Origin: Clostridiales bacterium
GTDB lineage: Bacteria; Bacillota; Clostridia; Christensenellales; CAG-138
Length of the DNA stretch: 64,000 nt
Direction of reading: 5' to 3'
Assembly (NCBI GenBank): GCA_004558825.1
Contig: SFDB01000002.1
Span: forward strand, 161,761 to 225,760
Part shown: one piece after another, positions 1 to 8,625 of the stretch
Position numbering within the stretch: the first letter of the stretch is position 1
Layout of the letters: every line of letters begins with the position of its first letter
Translations under genes and position numbers: made by a program
Notes under the pieces: model-generated
Database searches by the model: none
What the model saw: the letters and a program-made list of their open reading frames with translations, nothing else
What the model was told of the DNA's origin: nothing

Positions 1-33
1 GGTTGTTTACAACCCCTCATGTAATCATACAGC

Positions 34-40
34 AGGAGGA
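34..40 (+). promoter_or_regulatory. ribosome binding site of asp23
   Basis: AGGAGGA lies 7 nt before the ATG at 48. It decides that the gene starts at 48 and not at the upstream in-frame codon at position 3. Confidence 0.8.
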
Positions 41-47
41 TATAGCA

Positions 48-464
48 ATGACGGCTGAAAATGAAATCGTGACCGAATGCATGCAAAACGAAGGCGGCAA
101 GATCATTTTTGCCCCCGATGTTGTCGCAACAATCGCAGGACTTGCTGCTGCCGATATCAAGGGAATAACCTCAATGAGCGGCAACGTAGTCGAGGGATTC
201 ACCGAGATGTTCGGAAAAAAGAATCTCACAAAGGGCGTAAAGGTTGAAATAGCTGAAGATATCGTATGCGTGGACCTTAACGTTGTCGTAGAATACGGCT
301 ATCGTATCCATGAAGTTTGCGCAAAGGTTCAGAGCGAAGTCAAAAATGCCATAGAGACGATGACCGGCCTCAGAGTAGCACAGGTCAATGTCGCCGTTCA
401 GAGCATAAGCTTTGCAAAGACAGAGCCTGCGGTAGCGGCTGAACCTGCCGATGAGCAGGAATAA
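48..464 (+). CDS. Asp23/Gls24 family envelope stress protein
   Basis: A 138-residue cytoplasmic protein of the Asp23/Gls24 (DUF322) family. The domain covers about residues 15-115, with the typical opening GGKIIFAPDVVATIAG and the later YGYRIHEV segment. In Staphylococcus aureus, Asp23 is an abundant membrane-associated protein tethered by AmaP and linked to cell-envelope homeostasis. Here the next gene encodes the likely AmaP anchor and the third a DUF2273 protein, so the three form one envelope-stress module. The C-terminal tail is rich in Ala, Glu and Pro and probably disordered. The promoter is outside the window. The family call is secure; the physiological role is inferred from other Bacillota. 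Confidence 0.9.
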   Translation: MTAENEIVTECMQNEGGKIIFAPDVVATIAGLAAADIKGITSMSGNVVEGFTEMFGKKNLTKGVKVEIAEDIVCVDLNVVVEYGYRIHEVCAKVQSEVKNAIETMTGLRVAQVNVAVQSISFAKTEPAVAAEPADEQE

Positions 465-494
465 ACACGCACGATACAAAGATTAGGTACGTTG

Positions 495-510
495 GGCGCA
501 GTTTTGCGCC
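495..510 (+). other. short intercistronic hairpin
   Basis: GGCGCA and TGCGCC pair around a GTTT loop between asp23 and amaP. No U-tract follows, so it is more likely an RNA-stability or processing element than a terminator. Confidence 0.35.
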
Positions 511-540
511 TGACGCGCTTAAAATGCAAAGGAGAAACAA

Positions 541-1116
541 ATGAAGATCACTGTATTCGACAGAATACTCACGGTACTTCTTTCGTTGGTGCTTCTGGCG
601 GCTTCTGTGATGCTGATAGCGTATGCGACTAATCTTATTTCGCTGGAGTCGATTTATGCCGCTGTCACGCTTGTGTTCGGAAACACGAGCCTAAAGCCGA
701 TGCTGATAATCGGCGCGGTGGGCGCGCTGCTTCTGATAATCGCAATACGACTTATTGTTGCGTGCTGCTCGGGCAAGCGCACTCCGCCTGTACCCACTTC
801 GGTGCTTGTAAGGACGAGCGAATATGGTATGACCAATATCACCCTTGCGGCTATTGACAGCATGGTTCAGCGTTGCTGCAGAACGATGCAGCAGATAAAG
901 GACTGCACAACGAGCGTTCTGCCGTCGGGTTCCGGCATAAGTGTTGCGCTCAGGCTTGTGCTTATGCCCGATGTCGCTGTTCCGGAATTTAGCGAAGCTC
1001 TGCAAAAAAACGTAAAGGATACCGTCGAGGGACTGGCGGGCGTTGAGGTAAATAACGTCAGCGTACTTATTGTTGAGCCGCCGAAGCAGAATGTTCGGAA
1101 TGCTTCTGCACAGTAA
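541..1116 (+). CDS. amaP: AmaP-like membrane anchor of the Asp23 protein
   Basis: A 191-residue protein with two N-terminal membrane segments (about residues 9-31 and 57-76), a short Cys- and Arg-containing linker, then an Asp23-like soluble domain (about 87-182). This two-helix plus Asp23-domain layout is that of alkaline-shock membrane anchor proteins (AmaP), which recruit Asp23 to the membrane. AAAGGAG precedes the ATG. It sits 76 nt after asp23 and directly before the DUF2273 gene, the order commonly seen in Bacillota. The function is assigned by architecture and neighbourhood. Confidence 0.82.
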   Translation: MKITVFDRILTVLLSLVLLAASVMLIAYATNLISLESIYAAVTLVFGNTSLKPMLIIGAVGALLLIIAIRLIVACCSGKRTPPVPTSVLVRTSEYGMTNITLAAIDSMVQRCCRTMQQIKDCTTSVLPSGSGISVALRLVLMPDVAVPEFSEALQKNVKDTVEGLAGVEVNNVSVLIVEPPKQNVRNASAQ

Positions 1117-1128
1117 CGGGTGAACGCC

Positions 1129-1347
1129 ATGGCATTTATTGACTTTGTCAAAAAGAACAAATGGTGCATAACGCTTGTAGCAATAGGCGTTATTACGGTA
1201 CTGCTTATATTCACCATTAATTTTTGGCGCACGCTGCTTATAGGCGTTGTTGTTGCTTTGTGCATTTTTTTCGGCAGAATGCTTGATAAAAATGGCAAAG
1301 AAGGCGTCAAGGGTTTCTTTGATGCCTTGTTTAAGAAACGGCAGTAA
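1129..1347 (+). CDS. DUF2273 small membrane protein
   Basis: A 72-residue protein with two closely spaced hydrophobic helices and the conserved NFWRTLLIG segment typical of DUF2273 (GlsB-like) proteins, followed by a charged tail. It is encoded next to Asp23 and AmaP in many Bacillota and is thought to belong to the same membrane complex. I chose the ATG at 1129 because GGGTG lies 6 nt before it; an in-frame GTG at 1120 has no ribosome binding site and would add three residues. The biochemical role is unknown. Confidence 0.8.
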   Translation: MAFIDFVKKNKWCITLVAIGVITVLLIFTINFWRTLLIGVVVALCIFFGRMLDKNGKEGVKGFFDALFKKRQ

Positions 1348-1374
1348 CCCCGGCGAATAACGAAAGAGGAAAAA

Positions 1375-1785
1375 ATGAGCAGAAAAACAGCACGCGAAGT
1401 GGCAATGAAGCTTGCTTTTGCGCGTTTATTCGGTTGCGAGGATACATATGGGGCTGTGCTTGACAAATCGGGAATAACGGAAACTCCAAAGCCCGATGAC
1501 GTCAAGTTTGCCGACGAATTACTTTGCGGCATAGAAGAAAAGAAGGAAGAGATAGACGGCCTTATATCAGAGTTTGCGGTAGATTGGACGACAGAGCGCA
1601 TGCCGAAGGTCGATCTTTCGATACTCAGGATTGCCGTTTATGAAATAATGTACAGGTGCGACATACCTGACAGCGTATCAATAAACGAGGCGGTCGAGCT
1701 TGCGAAAACGTTTGGCGGAGATCATTCGCCGTCGTTTATCAACGGTATACTCGGCGCCGTTTCCCGCAAGAAAGTCAGCGAGTGA
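1375..1785 (+). CDS. nusB: transcription antitermination factor NusB
   Basis: A 136-residue all-helical protein matching NusB over its full length. Hallmarks are the start SRKTAREVAMKLAFA and the C-terminal half with RMPKVDLSILRIAVYE, SINEAVELAK and FINGILGAV. NusB binds boxA RNA with NusE (S10) and promotes antitermination of rRNA operons. It sits between the Asp23 module and xseA, the classic Bacillota order. AGAGGA precedes the ATG. Confidence 0.95.
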   Translation: MSRKTAREVAMKLAFARLFGCEDTYGAVLDKSGITETPKPDDVKFADELLCGIEEKKEEIDGLISEFAVDWTTERMPKVDLSILRIAVYEIMYRCDIPDSVSINEAVELAKTFGGDHSPSFINGILGAVSRKKVSE

Positions 1786-1913
1786 GCGCCCTGTGGAGCG
1801 GGTTATTGGAATAAACAGAAGAATTACGCATGCGAGCAGCTGCAACTGCCGGTTCGATTTATCATTGTTGTTAGATTGCACCGGTTTTTATTGCGCTGCA
1901 GCGACTAAATGAT

Positions 1914-3125
1914 ATGAGCGTATATACGCTGAGTGTTTCACAACTGAATGAATACGTGTCGAAGCTTATGAGGCGCGATGTTCTCCTGCGGGACTTGGGC
2001 GTGAGGGGCGAGATATCGGACTTAAAGCGTCATCCGTCGGGGCATGTTTATTTTACGCTGAAGGACGAAGGCGCACTTTTGCGATGTGTGATGTTTAAGC
2101 CGGACACGCTCAATCTGACTTTCAGGCCGGAAAACGGCATGCTCGTTACGGCATACGGATATGCGGGTGTTTATCCGGCAGGCGGCCAATATCAGCTTTA
2201 TGTGCGAAATGTCGAGAAACAGAATAGTGAAGGAGAGCTTTTTAAGCGGTTCTGTGAGCTTAAAGAGAAGCTGAAGGCCGAAGGCCTTTTCAATGAAGAA
2301 CATAAAAAGCCGCTTCCGACGCTCCCGAGACGGATAGGTGTGGTTACATCAGAGACGGGAGCTGTTTTTCACGATATAATGAATGTGACGAGGCGAAGAT
2401 TCCCAAACATGGGCATCACGCTTTGTCCTGCGCGCGTTCAGGGCGAAGGCGCTGCGGAGGAGATTGCGCGTGCGATACGATATATGGATGAAAAACGTCT
2501 TGCGGATGTTATCATAGTCGGCCGCGGAGGCGGAAGCATGGACGACCTTTGGGCGTTTAATGAGGAGACGGTTGCACGCGCCGTATATGACTGCGCGACA
2601 CCGATTATCAGCGCTGTCGGCCACGAGACGGATTTCACAATATGTGATTTTGTTGCGGATGTACGCGCTTCGACGCCCTCAATGGCGGCAGAGCTGTGCG
2701 TGCCGATGCGCAGAGATCTTGATGAACGCATTGCTGCGCTTGCGAGTCTGCTCGGTGAATATGCGGCACGCAGGATAAACATGGAGCGATTGAAGCTCGA
2801 TGCGATGATGCGGTCTGACGGAGCGGCGCGAGTCGGGTACATAATCGATGCGCAGCGCCAGAGGACTGCCGAAATGTTTGAGCAGATTGCGACTGCTGTT
2901 CAGCGAAAGGCAGAGAATGCGCGCGCGGAGAAGGTGTATGCCGATGATGTGCTGAAAGCTTTTGATCCGCGAGGCGTCCTTAAAAGGGGATATGCCGTCG
3001 TAAAACGGGATGGAAGCATATGCAGCGGGGTGGAAGCAATAAGTACAGGCGACAGCATAACGGTCGTAATGAACGACGGGAGTGTCGGAGCAAATGTTAC
3101 GGAGGTAAACAAAAATGGCACGTAA
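1914..3125 (+). CDS. xseA: exodeoxyribonuclease VII large subunit
   Basis: A 403-residue catalytic subunit of exonuclease VII, which degrades single-stranded DNA to oligonucleotides. An N-terminal OB-fold (about residues 1-100) is followed by the nuclease core carrying RGGGSMDDLWAFN and the SAVGHETDFTICDFVADVRA block. A helical coiled region and the C-terminal DPRGVLKRGYAVV segment follow. No clear ribosome binding site precedes the ATG at 1914, which lies 128 nt after nusB. The 3' end overlaps xseB by 11 nt, indicating translational coupling. Confidence 0.95.
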   Translation: MSVYTLSVSQLNEYVSKLMRRDVLLRDLGVRGEISDLKRHPSGHVYFTLKDEGALLRCVMFKPDTLNLTFRPENGMLVTAYGYAGVYPAGGQYQLYVRNVEKQNSEGELFKRFCELKEKLKAEGLFNEEHKKPLPTLPRRIGVVTSETGAVFHDIMNVTRRRFPNMGITLCPARVQGEGAAEEIARAIRYMDEKRLADVIIVGRGGGSMDDLWAFNEETVARAVYDCATPIISAVGHETDFTICDFVADVRASTPSMAAELCVPMRRDLDERIAALASLLGEYAARRINMERLKLDAMMRSDGAARVGYIIDAQRQRTAEMFEQIATAVQRKAENARAEKVYADDVLKAFDPRGVLKRGYAVVKRDGSICSGVEAISTGDSITVVMNDGSVGANVTEVNKNGT

Positions 3126-3360
3126 AAAGCTTACTTACGAGGAAGCGGCGGCGGAGCTTAAAAGAATAACCGATGCGCTTGCCAAGGGCGACACGTCGCT
3201 TGACGAAACCGTGAGGCTTTATGAAAAGGGCATGGAGCTGTCAAAGCTCTGCACGGGACTTCTTGACGAATATGACGGCCGCATTAAGAAAGTCAGCGCA
3301 AAACTTGAGAAGGAAAGCGCAGCAGAGGCGGATGAGGATGAACCTGAACAGCAAGATTAA
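3115..3360 (+). CDS. xseB: exodeoxyribonuclease VII small subunit
   Basis: An 81-residue helical small subunit of exonuclease VII with the expected LTYEEAAAELKRI opening and a KGDTSLDETVRLYEKGMEL core. The tail is acidic. GGAGG lies in the end of xseA just before the ATG. The gene overlaps xseA upstream and ispA downstream. Confidence 0.93.
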   Translation: MARKKLTYEEAAAELKRITDALAKGDTSLDETVRLYEKGMELSKLCTGLLDEYDGRIKKVSAKLEKESAAEADEDEPEQQD

Positions 3361-4225
3361 GGAATATGCGTCCGTTACGGAGGACGCGATAAAGCGTTAT
3401 ATAAACGGCATGGAAGGCAATGAAACGCTGAAAAAAGCCATGCTTTACAGCGTTACGGCGGGTGGAAAGAGGCTCAGATCGTCTATGGTGCTTGCGGCAT
3501 GCGAGATGCTCGGCGGAAAGATAGAGGAAGCTCTGCCGCTTGCATGCGCCTTGGAAACAATACATACATATTCGCTTATTCACGATGATTTGCCTGCCCT
3601 TGACAATGATGACCTTCGCCGAGGCAAGCCGTCTAACCACAAAGTATTCGGTGAAGCGATGGCGATACTGGCAGGCGATGGACTACTTTCTACGGCGTTT
3701 GAGATGATGGTTGAAGGCTATGTGAAATGCGGAATAGGCCATGACGGATATGTTAAGGCGATGCGGTATATAGCGCGCGCGATAGGAGCGAGAGGCATGG
3801 TAAGCGGACAGGCCTGCGATATCGAAAACGAGACGAATCAGGTGTTTACCGAAGAAATGCTGAAGCATATACACAGTAACAAGACGGGTGCGCTTATAAA
3901 GGCATCGGTTGTTTCCGGAGCGCTTGCCGCGAATGCAAAAGACTCGGATGTTGCTGCGCTCGAGGAGTTCGGAGAACAATACGGGCTGCTTTTCCAGATA
4001 ACCGACGACATACTCGATTTCGAGGGGGATGAAGCGGTGCTCGGCAAGAGCACCGGTAAGGACAGCAAGAGCAATAAGCTTACATATGTGACGCTGTTTG
4101 GTGCAGCGCGTGCGCATGAGCTTGCAGGTATTGCGGCAGAAAATGCAAAGAAAGCCGTGTCGCGTATCGATGGCAGCGAGTTCTTCGCGGAGCTTGTTGA
4201 CCATACTATAGGGCGCAACAGATAA
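3332..4225 (+). CDS. ispA: polyprenyl synthetase (farnesyl diphosphate synthase type)
   Basis: A 297-residue trans-isoprenyl diphosphate synthase. The first Asp-rich motif DDLPALDNDD and the second, DDILDFEGD, bind magnesium and diphosphate; GGKRLRS is the substrate-binding motif. It condenses IPP with DMAPP/GPP to farnesyl diphosphate, the precursor for undecaprenyl carriers. The open frame extends far upstream, but family length points to the ATG at 3332, which follows GAGG inside xseB; ATG 3338 is the alternative. It stands directly before dxs, so both ends of the isoprenoid route are in one operon. Confidence 0.92.
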   Translation: MRMNLNSKIKEYASVTEDAIKRYINGMEGNETLKKAMLYSVTAGGKRLRSSMVLAACEMLGGKIEEALPLACALETIHTYSLIHDDLPALDNDDLRRGKPSNHKVFGEAMAILAGDGLLSTAFEMMVEGYVKCGIGHDGYVKAMRYIARAIGARGMVSGQACDIENETNQVFTEEMLKHIHSNKTGALIKASVVSGALAANAKDSDVAALEEFGEQYGLLFQITDDILDFEGDEAVLGKSTGKDSKSNKLTYVTLFGAARAHELAGIAAENAKKAVSRIDGSEFFAELVDHTIGRNR

Positions 4226-4243
4226 TCGGTTCCCGGGGGTCGA

Positions 4244-6097
4244 ATGAGGAACTATCCTATTCTTGAAAAAATCAACTCTCTTGAAGACTTCAAAGCTTTG
4301 GACGAGAAAGAGCTGAAGCCGCTTGCAGAGGAGATACGGGGCTTTGTTATCGATTCAGTGGCAAAGAACGGTGGGCATCTCGCGTCAAATCTCGGTGCGG
4401 TAGAGCTTACCATGGCGCTTCATCGCGTGTTTTCGTCTCCGAATGATAAGCTCATATTCGATGTCGGCCATCAAGGGTATGTTCACAAGCTGCTTACGGG
4501 CAGAAGAAACGATTTTGATAATTTGCGCCATTCGGGCGGAGCAAGCGGATTTTTAAAATACGAAGAAAGCGAGCATGACGCGTTTAATGCCGGACACGCA
4601 AGCACCTCGATATCAGCGGCGGTAGGTATACTCAGGGCAAATAAGATTTTGCATAAAAGCGGGTGTGCCGTTGCGGTGATAGGCGACGGGGCGCTTACGG
4701 GTGGAATGGCATTTGAGGCGCTCAACGATGCCGGAAGAAGCAGACTTCCACTGATAATTGTGCTGAACGACAATGGGATGGCTATATCGGGCAATGTCGG
4801 TGCGATGAACAGCCATTTGAACAATATAAGGTCGAGCAGGGGATATCAGCAGCTCAAGCGCAGCACTCTAAAAGCGCTTGAGCGAACGAAGCACGGCAGG
4901 GCGTTTGCGGGAAAGCTTGAAAGGCTGAAGAACAGAATAAAATACTTCTTGCTGCCCAACAACATTTTGTTTGAGACAATGGGATTTACATATCTCGGCC
5001 CCGTTAAAGGACACGATATAGCGGCGCTCGAAAATATGTTCAAGCGTGCGAAGCTTATTGAGCGACCTGTCATAATCCATGCAATAACGAAAAAAGGGAA
5101 GGGCTACTCATATGCCGAAAGGAATCCCGAAAAGTTCCACGGAATAGCGCCTTTCGACCCTTGTACGGGCGAACTTAAGAAAAAAGCGAACGATAATAAC
5201 TCGAAAATATTCGGTAGCGAGCTTGTGCGCCTTGCGCGCGGCGATGACAGAATATGCGCCATAACGGCTGCAATGCCTGCGGGAACCGGGCTCGTGACAT
5301 TTTCGCGTGAGCTGCCGTCGCGCTTTTTTGACGTCGGGATAGCTGAACAGCACGCCGTCACAATGGCAGCGGGAATGGCAGTCCAAGGCGCATGCCCCGT
5401 GGTTGCCATATATTCGACATTTCTCCAGAGAGCTTACGATCAGATACTTCATGACGTATGTCTTCAAAAGCTTCATGTTGTGTTCGCCATAGACAGGGCA
5501 GGTCTCGTGGGCGAGGACGGCGAAACGCATCAGGGAGCATACGACATAGCCTACATGATGCATATGCCTTATATGACGATAATGTCTCCCGCATCAACCA
5601 AAGAATTGAAGCAGATGCTTGCGATGGCTGTATCCGCGCAGGGACCTGTTGCGATAAGATACAATCGCGGCAGACTTTCGGATGAGGATATGGGCGGAGA
5701 TGCGAAATTTGGAGAATGGGCGCTGCTAAGGCCTTTGAAGCATGTCAATTTGATAGCTACGGGCAGGCTTGTCGAGACTGCGCTTAAAGCGGCGGACGGA
5801 CTTGACGCGGGCGTTGTGAATGCGCGTTTCATAAAGCCGATTGATGAAAAGATGTTTGCCGCCGTTGCGGGAGCTTCAAAGTGCATAATCACCGTTGAGG
5901 ACGGAATAAAATGCAGCGGATTCGGTATGAGCATTGCTCAAAGGCTGTGCGGGAAAAACACAAGCGTTATAAACCTGGGAATCGGTGAAATCCCCGTTTC
6001 TCACGCATCGCTCAAGGAACAGGACGAGCAATGCGGGTTGGACGTGAATTCTATAAGAAGAATTATAATCGAGGAGCTTTCAAGGTATGAGTTTTGA
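4244..6097 (+). CDS. dxs: 1-deoxy-D-xylulose-5-phosphate synthase
   Basis: A 617-residue thiamine-diphosphate enzyme that joins pyruvate and glyceraldehyde 3-phosphate, the first step of the MEP isoprenoid pathway. Visible signatures are GHLASNLGAVELT, DVGHQGYVHKLLTGR, the ThDP motif GDGALTGG through NDN, the pyrimidine-domain DVGIAEQHAVTMAAG, and DRAGLVGEDGETHQG. Three domains are present in the usual order at normal length. GGGGG precedes the ATG. The gene overlaps tlyA by 11 nt. Confidence 0.96.
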   Translation: MRNYPILEKINSLEDFKALDEKELKPLAEEIRGFVIDSVAKNGGHLASNLGAVELTMALHRVFSSPNDKLIFDVGHQGYVHKLLTGRRNDFDNLRHSGGASGFLKYEESEHDAFNAGHASTSISAAVGILRANKILHKSGCAVAVIGDGALTGGMAFEALNDAGRSRLPLIIVLNDNGMAISGNVGAMNSHLNNIRSSRGYQQLKRSTLKALERTKHGRAFAGKLERLKNRIKYFLLPNNILFETMGFTYLGPVKGHDIAALENMFKRAKLIERPVIIHAITKKGKGYSYAERNPEKFHGIAPFDPCTGELKKKANDNNSKIFGSELVRLARGDDRICAITAAMPAGTGLVTFSRELPSRFFDVGIAEQHAVTMAAGMAVQGACPVVAIYSTFLQRAYDQILHDVCLQKLHVVFAIDRAGLVGEDGETHQGAYDIAYMMHMPYMTIMSPASTKELKQMLAMAVSAQGPVAIRYNRGRLSDEDMGGDAKFGEWALLRPLKHVNLIATGRLVETALKAADGLDAGVVNARFIKPIDEKMFAAVAGASKCIITVEDGIKCSGFGMSIAQRLCGKNTSVINLGIGEIPVSHASLKEQDEQCGLDVNSIRRIIIEELSRYEF

Positions 6098-6923
6098 AAC
6101 GGTGCGCGCCGATGTGCGCCTTGCGGAGTTGGGGCTTGCGCCGACGCGTGAAAAAGCACGCTCGTTGATAATGGCGGGCGTCGTATATAAAAACGGCATA
6201 AAACTCGAGAAAGCGGGAGCGCAAGTCAAGCCAAGCGATGTTTTGAGCGTGACAGACAATGCCTTGCCGTTCGTAAGCCGCGGAGGATTGAAGCTTTTGA
6301 AGGCTATAGAGAAATACGGACTGAAACTCGATGGGGCGACGGCTATTGATATAGGCGCGTCAACGGGCGGATTTACCGACTGTATGCTTCAGCATGGAGC
6401 GCAAAAGGTGTATTCTGTCGACGTCGGATACGGACAGCTCGATTGGAAACTCCGAAACGATGAGCGAGTGGTTGTAATGGAGCGCACAAATGCAAGAACG
6501 ATAACGCCTGATATGTTTGGCGAAGAAATATCGTTTGCATCGATAGACGTATCCTTCATATCGGTGCGTCTCATACTTCCTGCGCTGCATGGCTGCCTGA
6601 ACGACGGTGCGACGGCGGTTGTACTTGTGAAGCCACAGTTCGAAGCGGGCAGGGAAAAGGTTGGCAAAAATGGCGTTGTCAGAGAAAAAGAAACCCATCG
6701 GGAGGTTTTTAAAACGGTGGCAGAATTTGCACAAAACAACGGATTTGCGGTGAAGGAGCTCGATTTTTCGCCAATAACGGGTCCTAAGGGCAACAGGGAG
6801 TTCCTGCTCATACTAAAGAAAACAGACAATGCGACTGAAAAAATGCCTCGGGATTTACTTGAAAGCAAAATAAGAAACGTCGTCGACGAAGCGCACGAAA
6901 CGCTCGGGAGGGAAGAAGAATGA
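6087..6923 (+). CDS. tlyA: TlyA family S4-domain rRNA 2'-O-methyltransferase
   Basis: A 278-residue protein with an N-terminal S4 RNA-binding domain (about 5-65) and an FtsJ-type methyltransferase domain. The SAM site is AIDIGASTGGFTD; the sequence also has DVGYGQLDWKLR, SFISV and a VKPQFEAGR catalytic-Lys segment. TlyA enzymes 2'-O-methylate ribosomal RNA, and in mycobacteria loss gives capreomycin resistance. The position between dxs and nadK is standard for Bacillota. The stop overlaps the nadK start as ATGA. Confidence 0.92.
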   Translation: MSFETVRADVRLAELGLAPTREKARSLIMAGVVYKNGIKLEKAGAQVKPSDVLSVTDNALPFVSRGGLKLLKAIEKYGLKLDGATAIDIGASTGGFTDCMLQHGAQKVYSVDVGYGQLDWKLRNDERVVVMERTNARTITPDMFGEEISFASIDVSFISVRLILPALHGCLNDGATAVVLVKPQFEAGREKVGKNGVVREKETHREVFKTVAEFAQNNGFAVKELDFSPITGPKGNREFLLILKKTDNATEKMPRDLLESKIRNVVDEAHETLGREEE

Positions 6924-7705
6924 TTGGGAGAATAAGCGTTTTTGTGAATCCGTATAAGGAAGAAGCGTATACCGTTGCAAAGCACATTATAAGTATTTGT
7001 GAACATAAAGATATTGCGTGCAGCGTCGCACACAATGCAGATGAGTTATCGAGCTGTGAGCTTATTGCGGCTATCGGCGGCGACGGAACGCTTCTAAGGA
7101 CGGCTGAACGCGCGGCGATACTAGATATTCCCGTTCTTGGCGTAAATCTTGGAAGGATAGGCTTTTTGAGCGAAGTAGCCCCTGATGAATTTGAGAACGC
7201 TCTTGAAATGATTGATAGGGGAGACTATAAAGTACAGAATTTGATGATGCTGGAATGCTATGTAAATTCGCGGCGCATAGCGGCGGCTCTCAACGACGTA
7301 ATCGTTTATAAGCCGAAGTTTTTTGAAATCGCTTATTTCAATGTTTCTACAAACGAGGGACCTATAGGCGAAGTGTATGCGGATGGCGTCATCGCAAGCA
7401 CTCCTACCGGCTCTACGGCATACTCGATTTCTGTCGGCGGACCGATAGTAGACGAACGCCTTGAGGCGATAACGCTCGTCCCGATATGTTCGCATTCGCT
7501 TACAGCGCGTCCGTGCGTACTTCCGCCGTATGAGGATGTTTATGTAAAAATGTTAGGAGACGGACTGCTTTCAGTCGATGGGATCCATGAGATGCAGCTG
7601 CATGAAGGAGATAAAGTAACGATAAAAAAGGCGCCTTTCCCCACTAAGATGCTGCGCCTGACACCAAGAAATCCATATTCGCTTGTGAGGGAAAAGCTGC
7701 TGTAA
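6920..7705 (+). CDS. nadK: NAD kinase
   Basis: A 261-residue ATP-NAD kinase making NADP. The GGDGT motif (near residue 54), NLGRIGFL, TPTGSTAYSISVGGP and the C-terminal beta-rich region are intact. The usual second motif NE reads ND here (LNDVIV), a conservative change. GGGAGG precedes the ATG, which overlaps tlyA. In many Bacillota argR, recN and spo0A follow; here the run ends. Confidence 0.94.
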   Translation: MIGRISVFVNPYKEEAYTVAKHIISICEHKDIACSVAHNADELSSCELIAAIGGDGTLLRTAERAAILDIPVLGVNLGRIGFLSEVAPDEFENALEMIDRGDYKVQNLMMLECYVNSRRIAAALNDVIVYKPKFFEIAYFNVSTNEGPIGEVYADGVIASTPTGSTAYSISVGGPIVDERLEAITLVPICSHSLTARPCVLPPYEDVYVKMLGDGLLSVDGIHEMQLHEGDKVTIKKAPFPTKMLRLTPRNPYSLVREKLL

Positions 7706-7823
7706 AGTATTCGCAACATGATTTAAGCGCCTTCGATATAATAGAAGCATGAGCCTAGTGGAGGAAGCACATTTTTGGGAAATATCCCGAATAAAAGCTT
7801 TATGTGTAAATATGCATAAAGTA

Positions 7824-7852
7824 TTGACGAAATTGAAAAATCAAAGTATAAT
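7824..7852 (+). promoter_or_regulatory. sigma-A promoter of the GntR gene
   Basis: TTGACG and TATAAT are separated by exactly 17 nt. Transcription would start near 7859, about 40 nt before the regulator's ATG. Confidence 0.75.
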
Positions 7853-7897
7853 ATATTCACCGTAGACAGTAGCTAAATAAAAAGGGGAGATTAAACT

Positions 7898-8563
7898 ATG
7901 GAGTTGAAGAAAATTGCCGACGAGATGCAGCCTCGGACGATGGCGGCGCGCGATTGGGTTTTTCAAGTTATCAGAACAGCCATTGTGAGGGGGGTTTTGC
8001 CCGGAGGTATGCCTCTTAGGCAGGATGAGATTTCGGCAGCGCTCAGCGTAAGCCACATTCCTGTGCGTGAAGCTTTCAGACAGCTTGAGGCGCAGGGCCT
8101 CGTCAGGATTTATCCTAACAGGGGTGCTGTTGTTACGAAACTCTCAAAGGAAGAGATAGCAAACATTATGGATACGCGCATAATGCTTGAGTTGGGAGCT
8201 ATAAGGGCCGCATTGCCCCATATAACGCCCGAAACGCTTAACGAGGCGCAGTCCATAATCGATAAGTCCGTGGTGGAGAGCGATCAGCATAAGCTGGAGG
8301 ATCTTAACCTCCAGTTCCATATGACTCTGTATGCGCCTTCCAACAATGCCGTTCTTTTGCAGCTTATCGACCAGCTTCACGCAAATGTCGACAGATATAT
8401 CCGCCAGTTCTATACGATTACGGACAGGCAGGAGAAATCTGTCACAGACCACAGGAAAATTATCGAGGCTTGCAGAAAAAAAGATATCGTGCTTGTAGAC
8501 GCAGTGCTTCGAACGCATCTTGAGACGGCGCGTTCATTGCTGATGGATCTTCCGAATCTTTAA
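7898..8563 (+). CDS. GntR family regulator, FadR/FCD subfamily
   Basis: A 221-residue DNA-binding regulator. The N-terminal winged helix (about residues 15-85) has the signature IRTAIVRGVLPGGMPLRQDEIS and VSHIPVREAFRQLEAQGLV. An all-helical FCD ligand domain (about 90-215) follows, with metal-ligand-type His in LQFHMTLYAP and VTDHRKIIEA. FCD regulators usually sense organic or amino acids. The cell it controls is not obvious; the next gene is a solute-binding lipoprotein. It has its own promoter and a GGGGAG ribosome binding site. Confidence 0.9.
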   Translation: MELKKIADEMQPRTMAARDWVFQVIRTAIVRGVLPGGMPLRQDEISAALSVSHIPVREAFRQLEAQGLVRIYPNRGAVVTKLSKEEIANIMDTRIMLELGAIRAALPHITPETLNEAQSIIDKSVVESDQHKLEDLNLQFHMTLYAPSNNAVLLQLIDQLHANVDRYIRQFYTITDRQEKSVTDHRKIIEACRKKDIVLVDAVLRTHLETARSLLMDLPNL

Positions 8564-8579
8564 TATTGATTTTAACACC

Positions 8580-8605
8580 AACGGATGTCCTTTTGGGCGT
8601 CCGTT
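8580..8605 (+). terminator. hairpin after the GntR gene
   Basis: AACGGATGTCC pairs with GGGCGTCCGTT around a TTTT loop, with two G-U pairs. Only a weak U-stretch follows, so termination may be partial. It lies immediately before the start codons of the lipoprotein gene. Confidence 0.5.
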
Positions 8606-8625
8606 TGATGTATATGGGAAACCGA

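Noticed and set aside
867..1601. A 244-codon minus-strand frame
   Set aside because: It crosses amaP, DUF2273 and nusB, all well supported on the other strand, and has a Ser/Thr-rich translation typical of shadow frames.
1786..1913. Possible small gene or RNA between nusB and xseA
   Set aside because: A frame runs through it but is only a continuation of an nusB shadow frame; no stable hairpin or known RNA motif is seen.
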